64,000 bases of DNA from Desulfovibrio desulfuricans DSM 642 (lineage in GTDB: Bacteria > Desulfobacterota > Desulfovibrionia > Desulfovibrionales > Desulfovibrionaceae). Position numbers and translations under genes: made by a program. Of the stretch, positions 48,590 to 57,184 are shown piece after piece (position 1 is the stretch's first letter; each line of letters begins with the position of its first letter). The stretch is from positions 248,001-312,000 of the forward strand of contig NZ_ATUZ01000014.1 in NCBI RefSeq assembly GCF_000420465.1, in the 5' to 3' direction. Below the pieces are notes generated by a model that searched no databases, was not told the DNA's origin, and saw only the letters and a list, made by a program, of their open reading frames with translations.

Positions 48590-48731
48590 ATGGCGCGGCA
48601 GGCTTTGCCTGCACCGCTGTCGCATGGAACCGCCGTATGCCCGCAATTGCGGCGCTGCGGCGGTTTTGTGTTTGAGCGGCCTTTTACGCACAGGCAAGCT
48701 GTGCGCCAAACCTGAAAAAAGAGGAAAAGCC

Positions 48732-49214
48732 ATGTCCAGAGACATTGTCGCCGCCCTTGAAGAACCCTATCAGCGCTCCTGGGCCTTGCTGGCCCAGTAT
48801 ATGGACATCTGCCCCGAAAACATCTGGGCCGAAACCAACGGCGGCTGGCCCGTGTGGCAGCAGGTGGCCCACGCCATTGCCGTGATGAACTTCTTTATTC
48901 TTGAAAGTGACGACGAAACCTTTTTGCCCGCACCTGCCGGCATTGGCGTGCTGATGCTCAAGGAGCAGGGCAAGGATGTTGTGAGCAAAGAAGCCATGCA
49001 GGCCTACGGCAAATCCGTAAAGGCCGCAGTGGACGCACGGCTGGCGGCGCTTTCCAATGCCGACCTGACCAGGGTGCAGGAGCGCGTGAGCAAAAAAATT
49101 GGCCGGGATCTCACCTATGCGGCCATGATTGCCATGCTGGCCTCGCACACCACCTACCATCTGGGTTCCTGTGATGCGGCTTTGCGGGATCACGGTTTGC
49201 CGGGCGTGTTTTAG
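48732..49214 (+). CDS. DinB-family protein
   Basis: 160 residues with GAGGAAAAG upstream. Four-helix DinB fold: W-Q-Q-V-A-H-A-I-A-V-M-N-F in the first part and the metal-binding H-T-T-Y-H-L-G near the C-terminus, three histidines in all. DinB-like proteins include metal-dependent thiol transferases and proteins of unknown function. It follows ppiB by 142 bases and ends at tandem hairpins. Specific role unknown. Confidence 0.82.
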   Translation: MSRDIVAALEEPYQRSWALLAQYMDICPENIWAETNGGWPVWQQVAHAIAVMNFFILESDDETFLPAPAGIGVLMLKEQGKDVVSKEAMQAYGKSVKAAVDARLAALSNADLTRVQERVSKKIGRDLTYAAMIAMLASHTTYHLGSCDAALRDHGLPGVF

Positions 49215-49242
49215 GATGCAACAGTAAAATACTGTTGGCAGG

Positions 49243-49332
49243 GGGTGTTCTGCGGCAAGCTTTAGGGCTGCCGCAGAACACCCGCACTGCCCGCGTATCA
49301 CTAACAAGGGCGGGCAGTGGCGCAATTTTTTT
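49243..49332 (+). terminator. Tandem hairpins and T-run after the DinB gene
   Basis: A perfect 15-base stem (arms 49243-49257 and 49269-49283) is followed by a second 10-base stem (CACTGCCCGC/GCGGGCAGTG, 49285-49319) and a seven-T run at 49326. The second is terminator-like; the first may protect the message end. Confidence 0.75.
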
Positions 49333-49476
49333 GATAAATCATCTGGAACAACTTGACTCGACAGCGTGGAGCCTTAACTAAAATTCATAGCTTGAACGTA
49401 TGTTTTTTTGGCAAGCGTTGCCGTCAAGAACAACACTATAGATTTGAGCGCAACCTGCACTAAGCAGGAGGTTGTT

Positions 49477-49992
49477 ATGGCTACCTGGAAGAACGATCCC
49501 GACCATTCGCACCTTGGGTTTGTGGTGCGGCATCTCATGATTACCGACATTAACGGCAGGTTTGCAGACGTTGCCATTGATCTTGAAACTGGCAACGACG
49601 ATCTTTCTGACGCAGTCTTTACCATGACGGCCAAGGCTGTGAGCATTGATACGCATGTGCATGCGCGGGACGAGCACTTGCGCTCGCCGGATTTTTTTGA
49701 TGTGGCGCAGCACCCTGAAGTTACCTTCCAGAGTTCGTCTATGCGCCTTGGGCCGGATCATACCGGAACCATCACGGGTCTGCTTGAAATGCGCGGCACG
49801 GCGCGAGAAGTGACGTTCAACATCACAGCCAGCGACCGTATCACCAATCCCATAAACAACAAGGAAACGCAGTCTTTCAGCATCACTGGTGAGCTGAATC
49901 GCAGCGACTTTGGTATTGGCCCCAATATCCCGGCAGCCATTGTGGGCGACAGGGTGAAGGTGGCAGCCAACTTTGAGGTTTCGCCAGCCTAG
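49477..49992 (+). CDS. YceI-family lipid-binding protein
   Basis: 171 residues with AGGAGG upstream and no signal peptide; the frame extends 23 residues upstream without a site. YceI beta-barrel motifs: D-P-D-H-S-H-L-G-F-V-V-R-H at the start, H-L-R-S-P-D-F-F-D-V-A-Q-H-P-E-V-T-F in the middle, F-N-I-T and R-S-D-F-G-I-G near the end. Family members bind polyisoprenoids or amphiphilic ligands; the cytoplasmic form here has no assigned function. Confidence 0.93.
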   Translation: MATWKNDPDHSHLGFVVRHLMITDINGRFADVAIDLETGNDDLSDAVFTMTAKAVSIDTHVHARDEHLRSPDFFDVAQHPEVTFQSSSMRLGPDHTGTITGLLEMRGTAREVTFNITASDRITNPINNKETQSFSITGELNRSDFGIGPNIPAAIVGDRVKVAANFEVSPA

Positions 49993-50134
49993 GCCCGCTA
50001 TTGGCTCAAGCAATTGTTGGGGGTTCCCTGACCCAAAACATACTCAAATATAAAAAATTCAGGTGCAGAGTTGTAACTGCCGAGATCTTTCCCACCACGC
50101 GAAATCCGGCCCCGCCATACCCCGGGTTACGTTT

Positions 50135-50167
50135 AAAAGCCGCTCCTGCTGACAGGGGCGGCTTTTT
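50135..50167 (+). terminator. Rho-independent terminator downstream of the yceI-like gene
   Basis: AAAAGCCGC...GCGGCTTTTT stem with internal CCTG/CAGG extension, followed by T-run. It is about 140 bases after the stop. Confidence 0.8.
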
Positions 50168-50195
50168 ATTCTTCTGTCCATGCATTAATCCTGCA

Positions 50196-50226
50196 CAAAA
50201 AAGGCCGGGTGCATATGCCCCGGCCT
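50196..50226 (-). terminator. Rho-independent terminator of the SnoaL-like gene
   Basis: On the minus strand the AGGCCGGG/CCCGGCCT stem with TGCATATGC-type loop is followed by TTTTTT. Confidence 0.8.
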
Positions 50227-50261
50227 GATGGCCCTGTGCGGGCCAATATATATTTTTAACC

Positions 50262-50723
50262 TTACTGGATCTTGCAGTTGCCGTCGTTGCAGTCTTCGGT
50301 GGCAATCACAGGAGTGGCCTGGAACAGCACCACCTGTTCGCGCCCCTTGTTGGCAATGACCACCACGGTAATGCGCATGAGGCCTTCGGGCAGCGCAGGC
50401 GTGGCCTTGGCCTTGAGGTAGCCTGTGCCGGTGATGAGCTTGGCGTCGCTGATCAGTGCAGTGCGGGCATTTGTGAAGGTAAGGCGGTCAATGACCAGTT
50501 CCTTGTTCTTGATGGTGTTGATGAAGTGTTCCTTGTCCTCAATGTGCCCGTTGGCGTTGATATGCCAGTAGTTGGGGGCCAGCAGGGTTTCAAGGGCCGG
50601 GATGTCGCCTGTCATGACGGCTTCGGTATACAGCGCCACGGTGTCGGCCTTGGCGTGGGCAAGCCCGCCGGAAAGGGCAATAACAAGGGCTATGAACAAA
50701 GTGGTTACTTGCAGAATCTTCAT
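50262..50723 (-). CDS. Secreted SnoaL/DUF4440-like protein
   Basis: 153 residues with GGAGG upstream; the upstream 31-residue extension is rejected. A signal peptide (cleavage near A-H-A-K-A) is followed by an NTF2/SnoaL-like fold: V-A-L-Y-T-E-A-V-M-T-G-D-I-P-A-L-E-T-L-L-A-P-N-Y at the N-terminus, a D-K-E-H-F-I-N-T-I-K-N-K-E helix and an ending with D-C-N-D-G-N-C-K. The two terminal cysteines could form a disulfide or bind metal. Function unknown; it is transcribed alone towards its own terminator. Confidence 0.75.
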   Translation of the reverse strand: MKILQVTTLFIALVIALSGGLAHAKADTVALYTEAVMTGDIPALETLLAPNYWHINANGHIEDKEHFINTIKNKELVIDRLTFTNARTALISDAKLITGTGYLKAKATPALPEGLMRITVVVIANKGREQVVLFQATPVIATEDCNDGNCKIQ

Positions 50724-50893
50724 GGTATCCTCCCTGAAGGGGCTATTGGAGCGGCCAGACCGAAAATTGCCAATGTGCACGGATTCTTCTATGGTTATAT
50801 GTAAAGAGTTAAGCAAAACTCTCCCATTGTAAAGCGAATATCTGCCATAGAGCCGGATTTCCTAGTATTTTTTACTGTGAGGCTTATGTTTTC

Positions 50894-51805
50894 ATGTTAA
50901 CCAGCATTTTACAAACCATTGGCAACACCCCCATGCTGCGGCTTGATCTTTCACGTGATCTGCCCGGCACTGTCTGGCTGAAGCTTGAAAATCGCAATCC
51001 CGGCGGTTCCATCAAGGATCGCGTTGCTTTTCACCTTGTTGGCGAAGCTCTGGAAGAAGGGCGCGTTGAACCGGGTGGGGTGCTGGTGGAGGCCACAAGC
51101 GGCAATATGGGCATAGGCATGGCCCTGGTTGCCTCGGTGCGTGGTTTTCGCTGCATACTGACCATGCCCGAATCCATGAGCGTTGAGCGCCGCAACCTGC
51201 TGCGGGCGATGGGCGCAGAGCTTGTGCTCACCCCGGCGGAACAGGGCATGAGCGGCGCTGTGGCCGCTGCAAAGCGCATTGCCGATGAACAGGATGCCTT
51301 TGTTCTTGGCCAGTTTACCAATCCACAGGCTGTGGTGGCCCACTACAAGACCACCGGGCCGGAAATTTTCAAGGACAGCGTGGGCAAGATGGACGTGCTG
51401 GTTGCGGGCGTTGGCTCCGGCTCGACCATCACTGGCGTGGGCAGGTACCTCAAGGAGCGCATCCCCGGCTTCAGGGTGGTTGCCGTGGAGCCAGCCGCTT
51501 CGCCGGTGCTCTCGGGCGGCAAACCCGGCCCCCATCTTATTCAGGGTATTGGCGCTGACTTTGTGCCAGCCATCCTTGACCGTGCGCTTTTGGACGAGAT
51601 TATCCAGATGGACGGCGAGGAAGCCATAAGAACCGCCCGTCTGCTCATGGAGAACGGCATCATGGCGGGTATATCCACAGGTTCCAACGTGCGCGCGGCC
51701 CTTGACCTTGCGGCGCGGCCAGAAATGCAGGACAAGAATATTGTTACCTTTGCCTGCGACACAGGCGAACGCTACATGTCAACGCGGTTGTTTCAGGGAA
51801 TATAA
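50894..51805 (+). CDS. cysM: Cysteine synthase (O-acetylserine sulfhydrylase), CysM/CysK type
   Basis: 303 residues, PLP fold type II. The Schiff-base lysine is Lys41 in N-P-G-G-S-I-K-D-R; the substrate loop is T-S-G-N-M-G (CysK has T-S-G-N-T-G), and G-V-G-S-G-S-T-I-T-G-V-G is the phosphate-binding loop. It makes cysteine from O-acetylserine and sulfide (or thiosulfate in CysM-type enzymes). The Met in the substrate loop and shorter length favour CysM, but the choice is not firm. The ribosome-binding site is weak (GAGG about 13 bases upstream). Confidence 0.92.
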   Translation: MLTSILQTIGNTPMLRLDLSRDLPGTVWLKLENRNPGGSIKDRVAFHLVGEALEEGRVEPGGVLVEATSGNMGIGMALVASVRGFRCILTMPESMSVERRNLLRAMGAELVLTPAEQGMSGAVAAAKRIADEQDAFVLGQFTNPQAVVAHYKTTGPEIFKDSVGKMDVLVAGVGSGSTITGVGRYLKERIPGFRVVAVEPAASPVLSGGKPGPHLIQGIGADFVPAILDRALLDEIIQMDGEEAIRTARLLMENGIMAGISTGSNVRAALDLAARPEMQDKNIVTFACDTGERYMSTRLFQGI

Positions 51806-52059
51806 ACTGCTGGCAAGCTGGTTTTGCACCTAATTTATGACGGTATTTTCAATGCCAATACACTCAGTTTGATATGTTCCCCGTTTTGTGCGAAACAGAA
51901 AAATATGAAAAAAACTGTCTTTTCGGCCTGCATGGCTAAATATTTGCACTTGGCAACCGATAAGAGAGTCAGCGTAAGCTTCGCTCACCGGCTGGCAGCA
52001 AACAAGTTCAGGTCTGCCGTCCGACATTAACGGGCTTCAGCCCAACGGAGAGCATTTCC
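51806..52059 (+). other. Non-coding spacer between cysM and cheV
   Basis: 254 bases, moderately AT-rich. The only frame (51824-52030) has no ribosome-binding site and no family resemblance. A promoter for cheV is likely but I could not place it. Confidence 0.4.
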
Positions 52060-53001
52060 ATGGCGCAGACCAACATCCTGCTGGAAACCGGCACCAACGA
52101 GCTGGAAATTGTGGAATTTTTCGTCAACCAGGACGGTTACGAAGCCCACTATGGCCTTAACGTGGCCAAGGTGGTTGAAATTGGCCGTCGCCAGCCGGTG
52201 ACTGCCATGCCGGAAATGCGCCATAAAGCACTTTTGGGCGCGTTTCTGCACCGCAATGGCCGTGTGGTGCCGCTGATTGATATGGCCCAGTTTTTGGGCA
52301 GCGGCCCCATTGAAAACGAAGACGCCAAGGTTATCGTCACCGAATTCAACGGCGTATGTACGGGCTTTCTGGTGTCGGGGGTCAACCGCATCTATCGGTT
52401 GAGCTGGACGGATGTGGAAGCGCCGGGGCAGTTTTTGCAGAATGTGAGCCGCAGCTCGGTAACGGGCGTGGTGCGGCTGGAAGAGCGCGTGATCTTTTTG
52501 CTGGATCTTGAAGCCATTGTGGCCGAACTGCATCCGGCCATGGCCATGCGCTTTGACTCCTCCGACATGCGGCACAGCGGGGAAAAAATTTACAATATCC
52601 TGCATGTGGACGATTCTAGCAGTATCCGCAGCCTGCTGCTTGATCTGCTCAACAAGGAAGGCCGCTTTACCGTGACGCAGAAGGTCAACGGTCAGGAAGC
52701 CTGGGATTACCTTAAGGTTCTGCGCGACCGCTGCGAAGCCGAAGATCGCCCCATTTCCGATTTCGTTCACGGTGTCATCACGGACATAGAAATGCCCGGC
52801 ATGGACGGCTTGGCCCTGTGCAAACACATCAAGGAAGAAAAAGTCCTTAAAAAGCTGCCAGTGGCCATCTTTTCTTCCATGATCAACGATGCCCTGGCCA
52901 AGAAGTGCGCGGTTGTGGGGGCTGATGTGCAGTACACCAAGCCCGACCTCAAGGTGCTTTCCGTCAAGTTGTATGATCTGGTGACCGAAGCCTGGGGTTA
53001 A
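52060..53001 (+). CDS. cheV: Chemotaxis coupling protein CheV (CheW-receiver fusion)
   Basis: 313 residues with GGAGAG upstream. A CheW-like domain (about 10-165) couples receptors to CheA. A receiver domain (about 178-310) holds the acidic pocket H-V-D-D-S-S, the phosphoacceptor Asp in H-G-V-I-T-D-I-E-M-P-G-M-D-G, and the K of Y-T-K-P. Phosphorylation by CheA is thought to tune adaptation. No other chemotaxis gene is nearby. A terminator follows. Confidence 0.95.
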   Translation: MAQTNILLETGTNELEIVEFFVNQDGYEAHYGLNVAKVVEIGRRQPVTAMPEMRHKALLGAFLHRNGRVVPLIDMAQFLGSGPIENEDAKVIVTEFNGVCTGFLVSGVNRIYRLSWTDVEAPGQFLQNVSRSSVTGVVRLEERVIFLLDLEAIVAELHPAMAMRFDSSDMRHSGEKIYNILHVDDSSSIRSLLLDLLNKEGRFTVTQKVNGQEAWDYLKVLRDRCEAEDRPISDFVHGVITDIEMPGMDGLALCKHIKEEKVLKKLPVAIFSSMINDALAKKCAVVGADVQYTKPDLKVLSVKLYDLVTEAWG

Positions 53002-53026
53002 GGCAGTTTTCGCTTAAAATGTTCTG

Positions 53027-53069
53027 AAGGCCCTTTCCCATTGATCATTAATGGGAGAGGGCCTTCTTG
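53027..53069 (+). terminator. Terminator after cheV
   Basis: AAGGCCC-TT-TCCCATT pairs with AATGGGA-GA-GGGCCTT around a 7-base loop, followed by CTTGT. Confidence 0.75.
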
Positions 53070-53101
53070 TATTGAAAGGTTTGCGATTGTTTAACGCGCA
53101 A

Positions 53102-53163
53102 CCCCCTCTCGGGTAGGGACACGAGAGGGGGCGCGCATGGGGCGGCCAGGGGTAGGGGCCGCC
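53102..53163. repeat. Two GC-rich hairpins between cheV and mfrE
   Basis: First stem CCCCCTCTCG/CGAGAGGGGG (53102-53131), second stem GGCGGCC/GGCCGCC (53141-53163) followed by TTTT on the plus strand. They lie 23 bases beyond the mfrE stop and could end the mfr transcript and block read-through from cheV. Confidence 0.55.
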
Positions 53164-53186
53164 TTTTGTCACTATTTCAGGGCTGG

Positions 53187-54041
53187 TTAGCCCATCTTGG
53201 TGGCGTCAATCACGTTGTAGGCAAGGCCCAGTTCCTTGCCGGGAATACCGAGGGCAAGGCCCACCAGCTGCGAAAGGTGCAGCACGGGCATACGGGCTTT
53301 TGACTTGGCTATATCCTGCGCTGCTTCCTGATAAATGTCGAGCTGCATCTGGCAGAGCGGGCAGGGGGTTACGATGCAGGCCGCGCCGGAAGTAGCCGCG
53401 CTGTCCACAATCTGGCTGGTCATGCGCATGACGGATTTTTCCGCCGGATACACGGCGTGGAAGCCGCAGCAGTCCAGCCGCTTGGCAAAGGGGACCGTCT
53501 GCCCGCCAAGGGCGGCCACCACGGTCTCAAAGCTTGAGGGATTCACCGAGCTTTCAAAGCCAAGGGCGGATTCGGGCCGCAGGCTGTGACAGCCATAAAA
53601 AGCCGCCACTTTAAGACCCGTAAGCGGCTTGGTCACCTTGCTCTTGAGAGTCTGGGCGTTTTGCGCCAGAACCCAGAGCAGGCTGGTGACCTCGCTGGTG
53701 CCGTGATAGGTCATGTTGCCCTTGGCAAGAAAGGTGTTGATACGGTCCTTTTTGCCGCCGTCAAGTTCGGCCTTGGCGCGGCGCAGCATGAGCAGGCAGG
53801 TGCTGCACGAGGTCAGCACGGGCAGGCCCATTTTTTCGGCCAGGGCAATGTTGCGGGCGTTGGCAACCAGGGTCGCCACGGGGTCCACATCCTGAGCCTG
53901 AGAAGCGCCGCAGCAACTCCAGCCGGGGATTTCCTTGAGTTTGATGCCAAGCCTTGGGGCCACGGCCTCAAGAGCCATCTTGGATTCCTTGGCGGCCTGA
54001 GTCAGCACGCAGCCGGGAAAAAAGGCGAATTCGGTCTGCAT
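53187..54041 (-). CDS. mfrE: Membrane-associated subunit of methylmenaquinol:fumarate reductase (CCG-domain protein, SdhE/MfrE)
   Basis: 284 residues from an ATG with GGAG upstream. It holds two CCG cysteine-rich domains (G-C-V-L...C-C-G-A-S and Y-G-C-H-S...C-C-G-F-H), the pattern of heterodisulfide-reductase subunit B and of SdhE in class E succinate/fumarate reductases. It probably binds an unusual iron-sulfur cluster and accepts electrons from methylated menaquinol. It has no obvious hydrophobic membrane span. The start is 4 bases after the mfrB stop, so the three genes form one operon. Confidence 0.88.
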   Translation of the reverse strand: MQTEFAFFPGCVLTQAAKESKMALEAVAPRLGIKLKEIPGWSCCGASQAQDVDPVATLVANARNIALAEKMGLPVLTSCSTCLLMLRRAKAELDGGKKDRINTFLAKGNMTYHGTSEVTSLLWVLAQNAQTLKSKVTKPLTGLKVAAFYGCHSLRPESALGFESSVNPSSFETVVAALGGQTVPFAKRLDCCGFHAVYPAEKSVMRMTSQIVDSAATSGAACIVTPCPLCQMQLDIYQEAAQDIAKSKARMPVLHLSQLVGLALGIPGKELGLAYNVIDATKMG

Positions 54042-54045
54042 ACGG

Positions 54046-55005
54046 CTACTCCTTCTCTGCGGCATGGGCCGCCTGAATCATCTTCACCAGAGCGTCATGC
54101 CCTTCAATGGTTTCGCCGCCAAAGGCCTCAAGCGGATTCATCTTGCCCTGGCGCAGCAGGGTCACAGCCATGCCCGCGCGGGCAATGGTGCTGATGCCTT
54201 CGGTGCGCAGGGCAAGGCGCACTTCGTTGAGGCGGCCGGAATCGTCCACCAGATCGGTGTAGAACGACTTGGCGTGGGCCGGGCCAACGCCGTCGGTCAT
54301 GCCCTTGGCCATAACCATGGCCCGCAGGCCGGCGATGTCGTCGGCTGCGCTGATGCCCTTGGGGCAGCGGCTGGCGCATTCCTGACAATGCACGCAGTTC
54401 CACAGGCCGCCCGCCACGGCGGGCTTGCCGTGCAGCAAGGGATCCTTGGTGCGCGAATCGTTGGCCACGCGCCATGCGTGGGTGAAGACAAAGGGTTCCA
54501 TGTAGTCGCTGCGGTCGGCGCTGAGCTTGTTGCACTCAGAGGCGCACGCGCCGCAAAGGATGCAGTCCCACTGCTTGATGATGCGGTCGAATTCCTTCTG
54601 GTTCTGGCGGCAGCCTTCCTTCATGGAGAATTCGGATTTTGCCACCATGCCCGGATGCACCTTGCGCAGGTTTTCCATGGCGGGTTCCCAGTCCACAACA
54701 AGGTCGGAAATAACCTTGAAGTTCGCCAGAGGCGAAATGTGGAAGGTGTCCGAACCGTAGGTTTTGGCGAGGTCTTCCATCTTGGTGTCGCAGGCCAGAA
54801 TCGCATGCCCGTTGACGCGCACCGCACACGCGCCGCAAATGGCGCAGCGGCAGGAGGCCGTGAAGTTCAGCGTGGGATCCTGGGTCTGCTTGATGAACAG
54901 CAGGGTGTTGAGCACGGTCTTGCCCGCCACGTCCGCCGGATCAAGTTTGTAGCTCTGCTCAAAACTGTTTTTGCCGTCAAAGCGGTCAATGATGATAGTG
55001 GGCAT
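54046..55005 (-). CDS. mfrB: Fumarate reductase/succinate dehydrogenase iron-sulfur subunit (MfrB/SdhB type)
   Basis: 319 residues, longer than usual SdhB (about 240) because of a C-terminal extension, as in class E enzymes. The N-terminal ferredoxin part has C-R-C-A-I-C-G-A-C and a later Cys for [2Fe-2S]; the C-terminal part has C-I-L-C-G-A-C-A-S-E-C and C-V-H-C-Q-E-C-A-S-R-C-P for two further clusters. It carries electrons between MfrE and the flavin subunit. Its ATG overlaps the mfrA stop by one base. Confidence 0.93.
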   Translation of the reverse strand: MPTIIIDRFDGKNSFEQSYKLDPADVAGKTVLNTLLFIKQTQDPTLNFTASCRCAICGACAVRVNGHAILACDTKMEDLAKTYGSDTFHISPLANFKVISDLVVDWEPAMENLRKVHPGMVAKSEFSMKEGCRQNQKEFDRIIKQWDCILCGACASECNKLSADRSDYMEPFVFTHAWRVANDSRTKDPLLHGKPAVAGGLWNCVHCQECASRCPKGISAADDIAGLRAMVMAKGMTDGVGPAHAKSFYTDLVDDSGRLNEVRLALRTEGISTIARAGMAVTLLRQGKMNPLEAFGGETIEGHDALVKMIQAAHAAEKE

Positions 55006-56837
55006 TAGTACTTCCGCTCCTCAGGCTTGAATTTGGTGATTTCCACTTCCTTCCAGCCCATGCGCATTTTGCCGCTGTCGTCCATGGTGACCATGCTGTG
55101 CTTGAGGAAGTTGGCATCGTCACGCTTGGGGAAGTCCTCGCGGGTGTGTGCGCCGCGAGATTCCTTGCGCTCTGAGGCGGCAAGGCAGGCGGCCTGGGCC
55201 AGTTGCAGCATGTTGCCCAGCTCCACATATTCGGTGAACACCGTATTGTAGACGGGGTTGGCGTTGGGGACGCGCAGGGCATCGTAGCGCGAACGCAGGT
55301 CGGCAAGGGTGCTGCTCAGGGAGCCGAGCTTGGCCTGGGTGCGGAAGATACCCATGTTGTCCCAGAGCTGCGCGCCCATTTCTTCGCGGATGGTATACAT
55401 CTGCTTGGCATCGCCGCCGTTGGTGGTGTTGCGGAAGCGATCCTGCCAGCGGGCGGTCAGATCGGTGAGGCGTTTGCCAGCGCCAAAATCAGCATGGCTG
55501 GCAAAGGCCGCCGCGCCGTTACCGGCGATTTTGCCCGTCACCACGGCATCGGCCAGCGAGTTGCCGCCAAGGCGGTTTGCGCCGTGGATGGACACGCACG
55601 AAGCTTCACCAGCGGCAAACAGGCCGGGCACAACCGTGGCCATGTCGTCAAAGGTGTTCACGTCAATGCCGCCCATGGAGTAGTGGGCCGTGGGGCGGAT
55701 GACCATGGGCTTGTCCACAAGGTCGATATTTTCAAAAAGCTTGCCAACGTGGCGGATCTGCGGCAGATCATGCACGATCTTTTCCTTGCCGAGGTGCCTC
55801 AGGTCAAGCAGCACATAGGCTTCCAGGCCCTGGCCGTAGCCACGACCCTCGCGGATTTCCGTCTCGATAGCGCGGGCCACGATGTCGCGGGGTCCAAGTT
55901 CCATCTTGGCGGGGGCGTAAGCCTTCATGAAGCGTTCGCCCTTGTTATTGAGCAGATAGCCGCCTTCGCCGCGGGCCGCTTCGGTAATCAGCACGCCGCC
56001 GTGCACCACGCCCGTGGGGTGGAACTGCACCATTTCGGCATCCTTGAAGGGAATGCCTGCGCGCAGTGCAGCGGCTACGCCGTCGCCTGTGGCAATGTAG
56101 GGTGTGGAGGTGCGGTTCCAGAAAATGCGGGTATAGCCGCCGGTGGCAAGCACCACTGCCTTGGCGCGCACAGGGGCGATTTCGCCGGTGCGGATGTTGC
56201 GCAGCACGGCGCCTTCGCAGCGGCCATTATCCACGGCCACGTCAAGCAGCTCGTGATCCATGAGGAATTTGACGCCGTGGCTCAGGGCATCGTCCAGGCA
56301 GGTGTGGGCAACGATGTGGCCGGTTTTGTCGGCGGAATAGTTGCAACGCACCTTGGAAGCGCCGCCAAAGGGACGGGCCTTGACCTTGCCTTCAGCCGTG
56401 CGGGAGAAGGGCATGCCCAGATAATCCAGCTCGAGGATGGCGGGGCCTGCCTGTTCGCAGAATTTGAGCGTGGATTCCTGGTCAACCAGATAATCGCCGC
56501 CCTTCACGGTATCAAAGCAGTGCAGCTCGTAGGAGTCGCCCTTGCTGAAATCGGTGACGCCGTTGATGCCGCCTTCGGCCATACAGGTGGCGCTGCGCGA
56601 GGGCATGCATTTGCTGACCACAACCACATTGAGTTTGGGATTTTTTTGCAGGGCTGCCACGGCGGCTCGCAGGCCAGCTCCACCCGATCCGATGATCAGG
56701 ATGTCGCAGGTGGCCAGGGGGCCGACACCAGCGGCTGCGGCAAGAGCTTTTTCAATGCCGCTCATGTTCACCGTCAGCGCGCTGATGGTGATGCAGGCCG
56801 ATTGCAGAAACTTTCTGCGGGTAAACTGCTGCGTCAT
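55005..56837 (-). CDS. mfrA: Fumarate reductase flavoprotein subunit with Tat signal (MfrA/SdhA type)
   Basis: 610 residues from an ATG with GAGGAAA upstream; a 47-residue extension is rejected. It begins with a twin-arginine signal (T-R-R-K-F-L-Q, residues 6-12) and ends its signal near A-L-A-A-A-A-G, as in Wolinella MfrA, which sits in the periplasm. The FAD fold has I-G-S-G-G-A-G-L-R-A-A and the substrate motif H-P-T-G-V-V-H-G-G. At the site of the covalent-FAD histidine the sequence is S-A-T-C-M-A-E-G-G (Ala83), so the flavin is probably not covalently bound. It reduces fumarate (or oxidises succinate). Confidence 0.92.
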   Translation of the reverse strand: MTQQFTRRKFLQSACITISALTVNMSGIEKALAAAAGVGPLATCDILIIGSGGAGLRAAVAALQKNPKLNVVVVSKCMPSRSATCMAEGGINGVTDFSKGDSYELHCFDTVKGGDYLVDQESTLKFCEQAGPAILELDYLGMPFSRTAEGKVKARPFGGASKVRCNYSADKTGHIVAHTCLDDALSHGVKFLMDHELLDVAVDNGRCEGAVLRNIRTGEIAPVRAKAVVLATGGYTRIFWNRTSTPYIATGDGVAAALRAGIPFKDAEMVQFHPTGVVHGGVLITEAARGEGGYLLNNKGERFMKAYAPAKMELGPRDIVARAIETEIREGRGYGQGLEAYVLLDLRHLGKEKIVHDLPQIRHVGKLFENIDLVDKPMVIRPTAHYSMGGIDVNTFDDMATVVPGLFAAGEASCVSIHGANRLGGNSLADAVVTGKIAGNGAAAFASHADFGAGKRLTDLTARWQDRFRNTTNGGDAKQMYTIREEMGAQLWDNMGIFRTQAKLGSLSSTLADLRSRYDALRVPNANPVYNTVFTEYVELGNMLQLAQAACLAASERKESRGAHTREDFPKRDDANFLKHSMVTMDDSGKMRMGWKEVEITKFKPEERKY

Positions 56838-57012
56838 AAGGGTTTCCTCAAAAGTAGGTGGATTTGCCGTTATTTCCAGCGGTTGTGCAAGAAAGTACTT
56901 GTGGCGGAAAGGACGGCAAAAAACTGATTGATTGAGCAAGGAATAAAAGTATGCTCTGTTGATAGTGAAAAATAACACACCAAATCGCGCCAGAGCAACG
57001 CGGATTCTTGAT

Positions 57013-57038
57013 TTGTAAGTTTTGAAACTTTTGTAAGT
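57013..57038. promoter_or_regulatory. Direct repeat upstream of mfrA
   Basis: TTGTAAGT occurs at 57013-57020 and 57031-57038, starts 18 bases apart, flanking a short symmetric TTTGAAACT. About 175 bases upstream of the mfrA start, it could be a tandem activator site. Confidence 0.4.
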
Positions 57039-57114
57039 AATGAAATCGGTCGGGGCGGCGGGTGCAAGGATGGGCCGCGGCGGAACTTTCAGCGCCGTAT
57101 GTTATGAAAACAGT

Positions 57115-57149
57115 CAAAAAAAGGAGGCTCTTTGATAAAAGAGCCTCCT
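57115..57149 (-). terminator. Rho-independent terminator of purN operon
   Basis: Perfect 12-base stem (AGGAGGCTCTTT and complement) with a four-base loop and a T-run on the minus strand, 36 bases after the purN stop. Confidence 0.9.
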
Positions 57150-57184
57150 CACCATGTCGTTCTAGAACTTACCGCTGGCAGCAG

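Noticed and set aside
51824-52030. 68-codon frame between cysM and cheV
   Set aside because: No Shine-Dalgarno and no family features; it looks like chance in an AT-rich spacer.
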